Shown: positions 51,166 through 59,916, counted from the first letter of the stretch. The stretch is DNA of 64,000 nt from CAZGVW01 sp964529265 (GCA_964529265.1 CAZGVW010000141.1:3173-67172); one strand, 5' to 3'. Made by a program: numbers and translations. The notes: generated from the sequence alone by a model not told the origin.

Positions 51166-52860
51166 ATGCCGATTGCCGCCACATCTCGTCCCCTCCTCCC
51201 CCACGCCGAGGCCCGCACCATCCGCGCCCCCCGCGGCCGCGATCTCTCCTGCCGCACATGGCAGGCCGAAGCCGCGCTGCGCATGCTCATGAACAACCTC
51301 GATCCCGAGGTCGCCGAGAATCCCGCCCAACTCGTCGTCTATGGCGGCCGCGGCCAGGCCGCCCGCTCCTGGGAAGCCTTCGACGCCATCGTCGAATGCC
51401 TGAAGCGCCTCGCCCCCGACGAAACGCTCCTCGTTCAGTCCGGCAAGCCCGTCGGCGTCGTGCGCACCACCACCGATGCGCCCCGCGTCCTCATCGCCAA
51501 CTCAAACCTCGTGCCCCACTGGGCCACGCAGCAGAACTTCGATGATCTCGCCCGCAAGGGCCTCATCATGTACGGCCAGATGACCGCCGGCTCCTGGATC
51601 TACATCGGCACGCAGGGCATCCTCCAGGGCACCTACGAAACCTTCGCCGAGTGCGCGCGACAGCACTTCGATGGCTCGCTCGCCGGTCGCCTCTGCGTCA
51701 CCGCCGGCTGCGGCGGCATGGGCGGCGCGCAGCCGCTCTCCATCACCATGAACGGCGGAACCTGCCTCATCGCCGATGTCGATCGCGCCAAACTGGAGCG
51801 CCGCTGCCACACCGGCTACCTCGATGAAATCGTCGATGGCGTCGAGCCCGCCATCAAAGCCGCCATGGACTACGCCGAGAAGCGCATGGCCGTCTCCATC
51901 GGCGTCGTCGCCAACGCCACCGAACTCCTCTCCGCCCTCATCGATCTCGAAGTCACGCCCGATGTCCTCACCGATCAGACCTCCGCCCACGATCCCCTCT
52001 CCTACGTGCCCGAACAAATCTCGCCGCACGAAGCCGAGAGCCTCCGCTCCTTCTATCCCGATGAATACCGCCGCCGCGCACTCGCCACCATGCGCCGCCA
52101 CGTCGAACTCATGGTCGCGCTCCAGAAACAGGGCGCGATCACGTTCGATTACGGCAACAACATCCGTCAGAACGCGCTCGAACAGGGCTACAAAGACGCC
52201 TTCTCCTTCCCCGGCTTCGTCCCCGCCTACATCCGTCCGCAGTTCTGCCGCGGCCGCGGCCCCTTCCGCTGGGCCGCCCTCTCCGGCGATCCCAAGGACA
52301 TCCTCGCCACCGATCACGCCCTCCTGAAACTCTTCCCCAAGGATGAATCCCTCAAGCGCTGGATCACGCTCGCGCAGGAGCGCGTCCAGTTCCAGGGCCT
52401 CCCCGCCCGCATCTGCTGGCTCGGCCTCGGCGAGCGCGCCAAGGCCGGCCTCCTCTTCAACGACATGGTCGCCCGCGGCGAAGTCTCCGCCCCCATCGTC
52501 ATCGGGCGCGATCACCTCGATTGCGGCTCCGTCGCCTCCCCCAACCGCGAGACCGAAGCCATGAAGGATGGCTCCGACGCCATCAGCGATTGGGCCATCC
52601 TGAATGCCCTCGTCAGCACCGCCTCCGGCGCGTCCTGGGTCAGTTTCCACCACGGCGGCGGCGTCGGCATCGGCTACTCCCAGCACGCCGGCGTTGTCAT
52701 CGTCGCCGATGGCACGCCGGAAGCCCGCGCCCGCCTCGATCGCGTCCTCACCAACGATCCACTCATGGGCGTCATCCGCCACGTGGACGCCGGCTACGAC
52801 GAAGCCATCCACTGCGCCCGCGACCACGCCGTCCCCATCCCCATGCCGCCCAGCGCGTAA
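51166..52860 (+). CDS. hutU: Urocanate hydratase
   Basis: A 564-residue enzyme that hydrates urocanate to imidazolonepropionate using NAD as an electrophile. Marks: RTWQAEAALRMLMNNLDPEVAENP, VVYGGRGQAARSWEAFDAIV, SWIYIGTQGILQGTYETFAE, the NAD-binding TAGCGGMGGAQPLSITMNGG, FPGFVPAYIRPQFCRGRGPFRW, RICWLGLGERAKAGL and SWVSFHHGGGVGIGYSQHAG. All are typical of HutU (about 555 residues). The start at 51166 precedes the homology by about 25 residues. Neighbours are the divergent operon and a dockerin-like secreted protein. Confidence 0.95.
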   Translation: MPIAATSRPLLPHAEARTIRAPRGRDLSCRTWQAEAALRMLMNNLDPEVAENPAQLVVYGGRGQAARSWEAFDAIVECLKRLAPDETLLVQSGKPVGVVRTTTDAPRVLIANSNLVPHWATQQNFDDLARKGLIMYGQMTAGSWIYIGTQGILQGTYETFAECARQHFDGSLAGRLCVTAGCGGMGGAQPLSITMNGGTCLIADVDRAKLERRCHTGYLDEIVDGVEPAIKAAMDYAEKRMAVSIGVVANATELLSALIDLEVTPDVLTDQTSAHDPLSYVPEQISPHEAESLRSFYPDEYRRRALATMRRHVELMVALQKQGAITFDYGNNIRQNALEQGYKDAFSFPGFVPAYIRPQFCRGRGPFRWAALSGDPKDILATDHALLKLFPKDESLKRWITLAQERVQFQGLPARICWLGLGERAKAGLLFNDMVARGEVSAPIVIGRDHLDCGSVASPNRETEAMKDGSDAISDWAILNALVSTASGASWVSFHHGGGVGIGYSQHAGVVIVADGTPEARARLDRVLTNDPLMGVIRHVDAGYDEAIHCARDHAVPIPMPPSA

Positions 52861-53047
52861 CTGCAGCGCTCGCGCCCCGCAACTCGGGGGGCGCCGTGGT
52901 GCAGCGGCTGCCCTGCGCCGCTGCACCACGAGAACCACGACCACCCCGAGACACGTCAAGAACCACCGCGCCGCCACACCGCCTCCCCACGCGACGAACA
53001 ATCCCCCGGCCAATCTCACTCGCGCCCGTCCGTCCAAGGCCAACATC

Positions 53048-53845
53048 ATGTCGCCATCCGTTCGCGCCGCCTCACTCTCACTCCTGCTCACCGGCAGCGC
53101 AATCCCCGCATCCTCAGCCCCCATCGTCTTCGCCGACCCCGCGCATCAGTTCGCGTGGACGCCCTCCCTCTACCAATCCTCCTCCCTCATCCACCTCGGC
53201 CAGGGCCTCGATGTCGCCATGGGCCCCGCGCAGCCCGGCGCCGCGACCACGCGCACGTTCCTCTACGCCGAAACTTCCGCCAACATCCTCGGCGGCTTCT
53301 TCCCCGATCAGATGCATCACGTCCGCCCCCTCGCCGGCGCGCGCCTCGCCCTCGATGAAGCAATCCTCGCGCCCCTCCCCGCCGCGCTCCTCGTCCTCAC
53401 ACCGCGCCTCTTCCAGCCCGGCGATCTCATCGGCCCCGCCGAACACTACGTCGATCAGCCCGTCATCCTCACCTTCGACAGCGTCTCCTTCGGCATCGAA
53501 ATCCTCTGGGCCATGGAGCGCAGCGTCCTCGGTCTGCAACTCACGCTCCCCGACGGCGTCCACTACGGCTGGCTCGAACTCGAAGCCGTGCGCACACCCG
53601 GAAACGCGTTCCAGCGATACCGCGCCCGCCGCTGGGCATGGGAATCGGCGCCCAACACGCCCATCGCCGCGCCCTCCGCGTGCATCGCCGACCTCGATGA
53701 CGACGGCGTCGTCAGCGCCTCCGACCTCTCCGCACTCCTCGGCTCATGGGGCGATCCCGCAGCCCCCGCCGACTTCAACAACGACGGCATCGTCAACTCC
53801 AGCGACCTTGGCCGCATGCTCGGCCTCTGGGGCGTCTGCGACTGA
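53048..53845 (+). CDS. Secreted protein with C-terminal dockerin-like repeats
   Basis: A 265-residue exported protein. MSPSVRAASLSLLLTGSAIPASSA is the signal peptide. The middle (FADPAHQFAWTPSLYQSSSL; VILTFDSVSFGIEILWAMERSVLGLQLTLPDGVHYGWLELE) is unrecognised and beta-rich. The end has two repeats of the type ADLDDDGVVSASDLSALLGSWG and ADFNNDGIVNSSDLGRMLGLWG, calcium-binding dockerin/EF-hand-like motifs as in the sugar-dehydrogenase gene. It is monocistronic with a terminator downstream. An upstream frame overlapping hutU was rejected. Confidence 0.65.
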   Translation: MSPSVRAASLSLLLTGSAIPASSAPIVFADPAHQFAWTPSLYQSSSLIHLGQGLDVAMGPAQPGAATTRTFLYAETSANILGGFFPDQMHHVRPLAGARLALDEAILAPLPAALLVLTPRLFQPGDLIGPAEHYVDQPVILTFDSVSFGIEILWAMERSVLGLQLTLPDGVHYGWLELEAVRTPGNAFQRYRARRWAWESAPNTPIAAPSACIADLDDDGVVSASDLSALLGSWGDPAAPADFNNDGIVNSSDLGRMLGLWGVCD

Positions 53846-53963
53846 CACCCCCCCCCGTCTGCCGCGGACCCAAAATCCAAATTTCGACAATTTTCTTCTC
53901 CTTCTCCCACAAGCACTTGCGCGCCCACTCCGCGCGCAGTGACCGGTTCTGCGCGCACAAACA

Positions 53964-53999
53964 CGGCCCTCCCGGGGGAATTCCGGAGGACCGTTTTTT
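53964..53999 (+). terminator. Rho-independent terminator
   Basis: CGGCCCTCC (53964-53972) pairs with GGAGGACCG (53985-53993) with one mismatch, followed by six T residues. It ends the dockerin-like gene whose stop is at 53845. Confidence 0.75.
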
Positions 54000-54110
54000 C
54001 CCTCCGCCAGTCCGTCCCCGTCTCCGCACCGCCCGGCGCATTCCGGCATCGCCGCGCGCTCGCCCCACACCCCGCGCCCGCACCACCCCGCACGAGGTAT
54101 AAGCCCGCCA

Positions 54111-55597
54111 TGCCCGTCCTCATCCAGAACGCCCGCGTCCTCACGCTCGCCGCCGGCGAACTGCCCCGCCGCGGCGTCAACCTCGCCCTCCTCTCGCCCA
54201 TCGACCCCGCCGACGTCCTCATCGACGCCGAGTCCATCGCCGCCGTCGAGCCCGTCCTCAAGCGCACCGACCCCCGCTCGCGCACCTGCGTCCCCGGCGA
54301 CGACGAAGACATGACCGTCATCGACGCCGCGGGCCGGGTTCTCATGCCCGCCTTCATCGACGCCCACACCCACGCCCTCTGGGCCGGCGACCGCCTCGAC
54401 GAGTGGGAGAACAAACTTCGGCTTGCCTCCTGGTGGCCCGGCTCTCCGAGCCGGGTCGAGTCGGCCTCCAGGTGGCCCGGCTCTCCGAGCCGGGTCGAGT
54501 CGGTTGATCGCGAGCAGCAATCGCCGCCCTCGTACGTCGAGACTCTGAAATCAGGCGGCGGGATCATGTCCACGGTGCGCGCCGTGCGCGATTCTACGCC
54601 CAAGCAACTCACCAACAACCTCCGCGCCCGCCTCGCCCACATGCTCCGCGAGGGAACCACCACTGTCGAAGTGAAATCCGGCTATGGCCTCACGACGAAG
54701 GACGAGATCAAGATGCTCCGCGCCATCCGCGAAGCCGCCCGCTACGCCGCGCGCGATGGCCAGACCGTCGTCGCCACCGCCCTCCTCGGCCACGCCATCG
54801 ATCCCGATCAGCCCGATTTCGTGCGCACCGTCATCGAAGAAACCCTCCCCGCCGTCCACGCCGAGTTCCCCGACGTCGCCATCGACGCCTACTGCGAAAC
54901 CGGCGCCTGGTCACTCGATGATTGCCGCCGCCTCTTCGAGCGCGCCCTCGATCTCGGCCACCCCATCCGCGTCCACGCCGATCAGTTCAACTCCCTCGGC
55001 ATGACGCGCCTCGCCGTCGAAATGGGCGCGCTCAGCGTCGATCACCTCGAGGCAACCACGCCCTCCGACCTCGAACTCCTCGCGCGCTCGCAGACCTTCG
55101 GCGTCATGCTCCCACCCTGCGGCTTCCATCTGGCCCTAGCGGCGCAGGCGTCCTCTCCCCCGGTGGCACAGGCGTCCCGCCTGTGTTCGCCCGACAGGGC
55201 GAAGCAAGAACCCCCCGCAACACCACAAGCCCCGCTCTTCGCCAACGCCCGCGCCTTCGTCGATTCCGGGGGCGGCGGCGCCCTCGTCCTCGCCACCAAC
55301 TGCAATCCCGGCTCCGCGCCCACGTCCTCCATGCCCTTCGCCATCGCCCTCGCCGTCCGCCGCCTCGGCCTCACCCCCGCCGAAGCCATCGTCGCCTGCA
55401 CCGTCAACGCCGCCGCGCTCCTCGGCTTCACCGACCGCGCCGTCATCGCCCCCGGCAAACGCGCCGACCTCGTCCTCCTCCGCCACACCGACGAACGCCT
55501 CCTCGCCCACGACTTCGGCGGCGACCCCACCGACCTCGTCATCGCCGCCGGCCAGGTTCGGGAGAAGACGTCGTCATTCAAGGAGCCGACGCGATGA
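54111..55597 (+). CDS. hutI: Imidazolonepropionase with two repeat-derived insertions
   Basis: A 495-residue amidohydrolase that opens imidazolonepropionate to N-formimino-glutamate. Family marks: VLMPAFIDAHTHALWAGDRLDEW (metal His), SGGGIMSTVRAVR, GTTTVEVKSGYGLTTKDEIKML, LLGHAID, AYCETGAWSLDDCRRLFERA, IRVHADQFNSLG (metal His) and ATNCNPGSAPTSSM. HutI is normally about 405-420 residues. Two stretches absent in relatives are seen: about 107-140, with tandem WPGSPSRVES units, and about 340-372 (AAQASSPPVAQASRLCSPDR...). Both are encoded by palindromic repeats. The second lies in the loop between LPPCGFHLAL and FANARAFVDSGG. Whether activity is kept is unknown. The stop overlaps the next start (ATGA). 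Confidence 0.88.
54425..54503 (+). repeat. Tandem 39-bp palindromic repeat inside hutI
   Basis: Two copies with a 39-bp period (one mismatch), each carrying GGTGG then an 8-bp stem CCCGGCTC-TCC-GAGCCGGG. The period is 13 codons, so the frame is kept. Each copy encodes WPGSPSRVES. Confidence 0.8.
55162..55203 (+). repeat. REP-like palindrome pair inside hutI
   Basis: GGTGG followed by the stem CACAGGCG-TCC-CGCCTGTG (55167-55185), then TTCGCCC-GACA-GGGCGAA (55186-55203). The first has the same layout as the 54425 repeats: a GGTGG leader, 8-bp stem and TCC loop with different stem sequence. A partial copy (GCAGGCGTCC) stands just upstream at 55144-55153. Confidence 0.8.
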
Positions 55598-56184
55598 TTC
55601 CGGAAGAGGTCGCCTACATTCGACCATTGCTAGAAAAGTACGGGTCGTCGTGCGTGCGGCAGGACTTGATGCAGCAGGCCGAAGCCCTGCGACCCGAAGA
55701 GCTTGCTGAGCTACGCAAGGCGTTCGAGACGGCTTCAGAGCGGCGGCATTGGGGCGTACTGCATGAAATCGAGAGGCAACCACCCACCCGGCCCGCGATG
55801 GTGACGGACGATCGCTCTAGAATCCGCTGCTTCTTTGCTCTTCTGACGGTGCTCGCCGAGATGCGGATCTCGCCATTTGTGGATCCTGACACTCTCATTG
55901 ACTACGACTCGCCTGACTACTCCCTCGTCCCAAAGGAGTTTCAATACCTCGTGCCCGCACTCAGGGTGTGCTGGCGGCCGCCGCTGCTCGGGGGAGCTCT
56001 GGCTGATGCCATTTGGAATGACCCAGCCAGCTTTCGAATCGTCGAACACGCGTACGACCAGTTGACGAGAATGCAGCACTATGACCCTGTAACGGCGTGG
56101 ATCGACGAGGACGCCGAGAGGATTGAACGCCGGGCGATGGAGGTGCTGCTCGCTGCGATGAACGACCTTGCGCTGTTCCCGTGA
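55594..56184 (+). CDS. Hypothetical protein
   Basis: A 196-residue soluble protein starting MIPEEVAYIRPLLEKYGSSCV. No signal peptide or membrane segment. Runs: EALRPEELAELRKAFETASERRHWGVLHEIERQPP, FFALLTVLAEMRISPFVDPD and QYLVPALRVCWRPPLLGGALADAIWN. I do not recognise it. Its ATG overlaps the hutI stop, so it is translated from the hutI transcript, yet its codon use (CTA, TTG, CGA, AGA, ATT) is less GC-biased than hutI, hinting at a different origin. Confidence 0.55.
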   Translation: MIPEEVAYIRPLLEKYGSSCVRQDLMQQAEALRPEELAELRKAFETASERRHWGVLHEIERQPPTRPAMVTDDRSRIRCFFALLTVLAEMRISPFVDPDTLIDYDSPDYSLVPKEFQYLVPALRVCWRPPLLGGALADAIWNDPASFRIVEHAYDQLTRMQHYDPVTAWIDEDAERIERRAMEVLLAAMNDLALFP

Positions 56185-56271
56185 CCCGCCATAGCGTGAT
56201 GGTGGGCAGCGCAGCCACGGGGTGATCTGCGCCGTAGACTGTGTTCGTCAGACCTGTGATTGGGAGGCGCC

Positions 56272-57447
56272 ATGCCAAACCTCAGCGTCAACGTCAACGG
56301 CCTCAAACTGCCGAATCCCTTCGTCATCGGCTCCGGGCCGCCCGGCACAAACGCCAACGTCATCGGCAAGGCCTTCGACGAAGGGTGGGGGGCCGTCATC
56401 GCCAAGACCGTCAGCCTCGACGCCTCCAAGGTCGTCAACGTCGCCCCGCGCTATGCCCGCCTCCGCGCCAAGGAATCGAACGAGATCTACGGCTGGGAGA
56501 ACATCGAACTCATCAGCGATCGCCCCTTCGATACCTGGATCGACGAGTTCCGCGCCCTCAAGGACAAATACCCCCATGGCGTCCTCATCGCCTCCATCAT
56601 GGAGGAATACCGCAAGGATGCGTGGATCGAGATCGTCGAGCGCTCCCAGGACGCCGGAGTGGACGCCTTCGAACTCAACTTCTCCTGCCCGCACGGCCTC
56701 CCGGAGCGAAAAATGGGCGCCGCGATGGGTCAGGACCCCTGCATCCTCGAAGAAGTCTGCGGCTGGGTGAACGGCGCATCAAGAGTGCCCGTCTGGGCCA
56801 AAATGACGCCCAACATCACCCACATCGAGGAGCCCGCCCGCGCCGCCCTCCGCGCCGGATGCGAAGGAGTGAGCGCCATCAACACCATTTTGAGCGTCAT
56901 GGGCGTGAATCTCGACACACTGCGCCCGGAGCCCTCCGTCGAGGGCTACACCGTCCCCGGCGGCTACTCCTGCACCGCCGTCCGCCCCATCGCCCTCCGC
57001 ATGGTCATGGAAATCGCCACCATGATGCGCGGCGGCGGAAACGGAAAACCGATCGGAGACAACGGACAACTGCCCCAACAGGGCGAGTTCCCTGATCGCT
57101 CCATCAGCGCCATCGGCGGCGTCGAAACCGGCGACGACGCCGCGCAGTTCATCCTCTTGGGCGCCGACACCGTCCAGGTCTGCACAGGCGTCATGAAAAA
57201 CGGCTACGCGATGGTCAAGAAACTCTGCGACGAACTCGCCGCGTTCATGCAGAAGCACAAATTCGAGAACATCGACGATTTCCGAGGCCAAAGCCTCCAA
57301 TTCTTCACCACCCACGCCGATCTCGTCCGCCTCCAGGCCGAAGTGAAAGCCGCCGAACGCGCCAAACGCGCGGGAATGGTCCGCAAGGACACCGAATGGA
57401 CCGGCGACCGCTTCGTCGAACAAAGCGAAAAACTGGCAAGAAACTGA
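56272..57447 (+). CDS. preA: Dihydropyrimidine dehydrogenase subunit PreA, without the C-terminal ferredoxin domain
   Basis: A 391-residue FMN enzyme that reduces uracil and thymine to the dihydro forms with NADH in the reductive pyrimidine pathway. Motifs: FVIGSGPPGTNANVIGKAFDEGWG, VIAKTVSLD, FELNFSCPHGLPERKMG (substrate-site Cys in NFSCPHG) and GGYSCTAVRPIALRMVMEI, then SAIGGVETGDDAAQFILLGADTVQVCTGVM. E. coli PreA is about 411 residues and ends in two 4Fe-4S clusters; no C-x2-C-x2-C motif is seen here. An insertion (GGGNGKPIGDNGQLPQQGEFPD) lies before RSISAIGG. PreT is not in the window. GGGAGG is 4 nt upstream of ATG. Confidence 0.88.
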   Translation: MPNLSVNVNGLKLPNPFVIGSGPPGTNANVIGKAFDEGWGAVIAKTVSLDASKVVNVAPRYARLRAKESNEIYGWENIELISDRPFDTWIDEFRALKDKYPHGVLIASIMEEYRKDAWIEIVERSQDAGVDAFELNFSCPHGLPERKMGAAMGQDPCILEEVCGWVNGASRVPVWAKMTPNITHIEEPARAALRAGCEGVSAINTILSVMGVNLDTLRPEPSVEGYTVPGGYSCTAVRPIALRMVMEIATMMRGGGNGKPIGDNGQLPQQGEFPDRSISAIGGVETGDDAAQFILLGADTVQVCTGVMKNGYAMVKKLCDELAAFMQKHKFENIDDFRGQSLQFFTTHADLVRLQAEVKAAERAKRAGMVRKDTEWTGDRFVEQSEKLARN

Positions 57448-57553
57448 GAAAACGCGCTCAATTCCGCGCCAATCGCCCCCGCCGCATTGCCCTGTCACGT
57501 CGCCCCCATCGCGTAGCCCCGTCCCTCGCCCGCCTCCGAATCACGCACTTCCT

Positions 57554-57645
57554 CGCCCCAACGGGGCGCACGCCAGTAGCCGGGGGCGCCGCCCAAGCGG
57601 CGCCCCCGGACACCACCCCTCACCCGACGCCACCCCAGCGGGGTG
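57554..57645. repeat. Cluster of three hairpins after preA
   Basis: In order: CGCCCC-AAC-GGGGCG (57554-57568), a 13-bp perfect stem CCGGGGGCGCCGC-CCAA-GCGGCGCCCCCGG (57580-57609) and CACCCC-AGC-GGGGTG (57631-57645). The last two share the layout of a C/G stem with a short loop. They lie in the 250-nt gap between preA and the BamE-like gene and may be transcription stops or REP elements. Confidence 0.6.
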
Positions 57646-57697
57646 TACGAAATCGCGTCATCGCCTTGTTCCCTCAACCGCCCGGGAGTGAACAACC

Positions 57698-58489
57698 ATG
57701 AAACGGACGACGGTTTTCTCGCTTCTGCTCGCGTTCCCCCTCCTCGGCGCCGCTCCGGTGGATGGCCCACCGATCCGCGTTGACGCCGAGCGAACCGTCA
57801 CCATCGCGCCCTTCCTCCCGGCGCACGCAGCCGCGACGTTCGACGCCGAGGCTTACCGCAAGATCACCGAGCCCTTCGTCTACAGCGCCGACCCCGCAAA
57901 GTGGACCCAACTGAAGAAAGGCATGACGCGCGAGGAGGTCGCCGCGCTCCTCGGCGAGCCCTTTCAGAGGGATGTTTCACCCGAGCCCCGCTTCGTTCCG
58001 CCGAACACGGTCTTCATGAACGAGTCATGGGACTACGGGGGCGTCTTCTACCCAGGCCTCGAACACAGATCCACAGCCAGATTCAGCGTCGCTTTCTCAC
58101 AAGGCAAGCTCGCCAGCATCGACGCGCCGTCCTGCGCCATGGCGCCCGACGGCGCCCCCGACGCGCCGGAGATCATGTACCCGAAATCGAGCAACGACAT
58201 GCGCTATCTGCCGCACATCGTTGATCTGCGATGGGCGCTGCCGGCAGGGCGGCATCCGATGCGCTTTGAGGTCGAAGTGGACCTGCTCATTGTGGATCCG
58301 AAGATACGGCCCCTCGCACCACATGAGATCTATCCCCTCTCGCGCGAGATCGTCGGCGTTCCTCACTTTGCGGTCAATGTCGGTGGTTGCCGCCACGCGC
58401 GCTGGCGCGTTCGCGCCATCAACGATCTCGGCGAGAGCAACTGGTCGGAGTACGGCTACTTCGGCTTCAAGGCGCCCTGGGAGCCCTGA
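57698..58489 (+). CDS. Secreted protein with SmpA/OmlA (BamE)-like domain
   Basis: A 263-residue exported protein. The signal peptide is MKRTTVFSLLLAFPLLGAAP; residues about 65-85 read WTQLKKGMTREEVAALLGEPF, the BamE/SmpA pattern of a Gly-Met-(T/S)-x-x-(E/Q)-V-x-x-x-(L/F)-G-x-P helix. The rest has NESWDYGGVFYPG, FSVAFSQGKLASID and a C-terminal domain (FEVEVDLLIVDPKIRPLAPHEIYP ... WRVRAINDLGESNWSEYGYF) that looks like a fibronectin type III-like repeat. Role unknown. It converges on the dihydropyrimidinase gene with a 13-nt gap. Confidence 0.65.
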   Translation: MKRTTVFSLLLAFPLLGAAPVDGPPIRVDAERTVTIAPFLPAHAAATFDAEAYRKITEPFVYSADPAKWTQLKKGMTREEVAALLGEPFQRDVSPEPRFVPPNTVFMNESWDYGGVFYPGLEHRSTARFSVAFSQGKLASIDAPSCAMAPDGAPDAPEIMYPKSSNDMRYLPHIVDLRWALPAGRHPMRFEVEVDLLIVDPKIRPLAPHEIYPLSREIVGVPHFAVNVGGCRHARWRVRAINDLGESNWSEYGYFGFKAPWEP

Positions 58490-58502
58490 CCAGGATGGCG
58501 AT

Positions 58503-59903
58503 TCAAAAATGCGTCGCCCCCCGCCCGATGAACCGCCCCCGCCCCACGTCCCCCACGAACTTCCCGCCCCGCGCCTGCGCCTTCCCGCGCACCGTCACCA
58601 CCTCCGGCCGCCCGACAACCTCCCACCCCTCGAACGCGCTGTAATCCACACGCGAATAACTCTCTTTGACACCCAGCGTCCACTTCGCGTCCGGGTCGTA
58701 GACCACCAGGTCCGCGTCCGAGCCCGGCGCAATCGTTCCCTTCCGCGGATACATGCCGAAAATCCGCGCCGCCTGCGCGCTGCACGCATCCACGAAGGTG
58801 CGGTAATCGATCCGCCCCGCCTTCACGCCGTGCGTGTGGACGAGCGCGATCCGCTCCTGCGCGCTCGGAATCCCGTTCGGGATCTTTGTGAAATCGCCCT
58901 TTCCCATCTCCTTCTGGCCGCGGACATCGAACGGCGCGTGGTCGGTGCCGATCGTCGCGATCTCGCGCGTCCGGATTCCGTCCCACAGCGCTTTCTGGTT
59001 GCTTTTTTCGCGTAATGGCGGCGACATCACGTATTTCGCGCCCTCGAACTGCGGCTTTTCGGCGTATGTCCTGTCCAGCACAAGGTGTGGCGCCACCGCC
59101 TCCACCCACACGTTCACGCCCCGCAGCCGCGCCTCCACCGCCGCCCGCACCGCCTCCGCGCACGAGGTGTGCACGATGTAGATGTGCGCGCCGGTGAGTT
59201 CCGCGAACGTCGTCAGATGGCGCACGCCCTCCGCCTCGACCACCGTCGGGCGCGAGGGCTCGTGCCATTCCGGGCCCGTTTTGCCCTCCCGAATGAGCGA
59301 TTTCTGCATCGCATCGATCGCCGCGGCGTTCTCGCAGTGCGCCGTCACGATCACGCCCAGTTCCTTCGCCAGCCGCATCGCCCCGAACAGGTGCTCATCC
59401 GGCAGGTCCAGCGCGCCCTTGTACGCCAGGAACACCTTGAACGACGCGATTCCCGCCTCCACGATCCGCCGGAACTGCTCCTGCGCCAGCGCATCGAACC
59501 GCACGACAGACATGTGGAAGGAGTAATCGACCGCGGCCCTCCCCTCCGCCTTCCCGCGCCACGTCTCGAACGCCGCCCACGGCTCATCCGCCGGCCCCGG
59601 GCAGATCATCTCGATCAGCGTCGTCGTTCCGCCCGCCAGCGCCGCCTTGCTCGCCGATTCCCAGTCATCCTTCGCGTGCGTGCCCATGAACGGAAGGTGA
59701 ACGTGCACGTGCGGATCGATGAAGCCCGGGAAGACGAGTTTTCCGGTCGCGTCGATCACTTCCAGATCGCGGGGCGCGGGCGCGATGGATTTCGGATCGA
59801 TGTTCCGCTCAATCTTCGTGATCGTCTCATCCGCGCAGTAGATGTCCGCCGCGAAGTCGTCCGCCGCGGTGATGATCCGTCCGCCCTTGATCAGGAGCGC
59901 CAT
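58503..59903 (-). CDS. Dihydropyrimidinase (D-hydantoinase family)
   Basis: A 466-residue cyclic amidohydrolase that opens dihydrouracil to N-carbamoyl-beta-alanine. The binuclear zinc site is complete: FPGFIDPHVHVHLPF (two His at 65 and 67), the carbamylated Lys in IASFKVFLAYKGALD, IVTAHCENAAA (His), IYIVHTSC (His) and TIGTDHAPFD (Asp). RRYLDGIAGIV is in the neighbour, not here. The start at 59903 gives the usual MALLIKGGRIITA. It follows the transaminase gene by a 13-nt gap on the same strand. Confidence 0.92.
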   Translation of the reverse strand: MALLIKGGRIITAADDFAADIYCADETITKIERNIDPKSIAPAPRDLEVIDATGKLVFPGFIDPHVHVHLPFMGTHAKDDWESASKAALAGGTTTLIEMICPGPADEPWAAFETWRGKAEGRAAVDYSFHMSVVRFDALAQEQFRRIVEAGIASFKVFLAYKGALDLPDEHLFGAMRLAKELGVIVTAHCENAAAIDAMQKSLIREGKTGPEWHEPSRPTVVEAEGVRHLTTFAELTGAHIYIVHTSCAEAVRAAVEARLRGVNVWVEAVAPHLVLDRTYAEKPQFEGAKYVMSPPLREKSNQKALWDGIRTREIATIGTDHAPFDVRGQKEMGKGDFTKIPNGIPSAQERIALVHTHGVKAGRIDYRTFVDACSAQAARIFGMYPRKGTIAPGSDADLVVYDPDAKWTLGVKESYSRVDYSAFEGWEVVGRPEVVTVRGKAQARGGKFVGDVGRGRFIGRGATHF

Positions 59904-59916
59904 GGCCGGTTGCCGC

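Noticed and set aside
54922..55593. Longer version of the hypothetical gene 55594-56184 starting inside hutI
   Set aside because: The upstream part is Arg/Pro-rich out-of-frame hutI. The ATG at 55594 overlaps the hutI stop in the usual coupled way.
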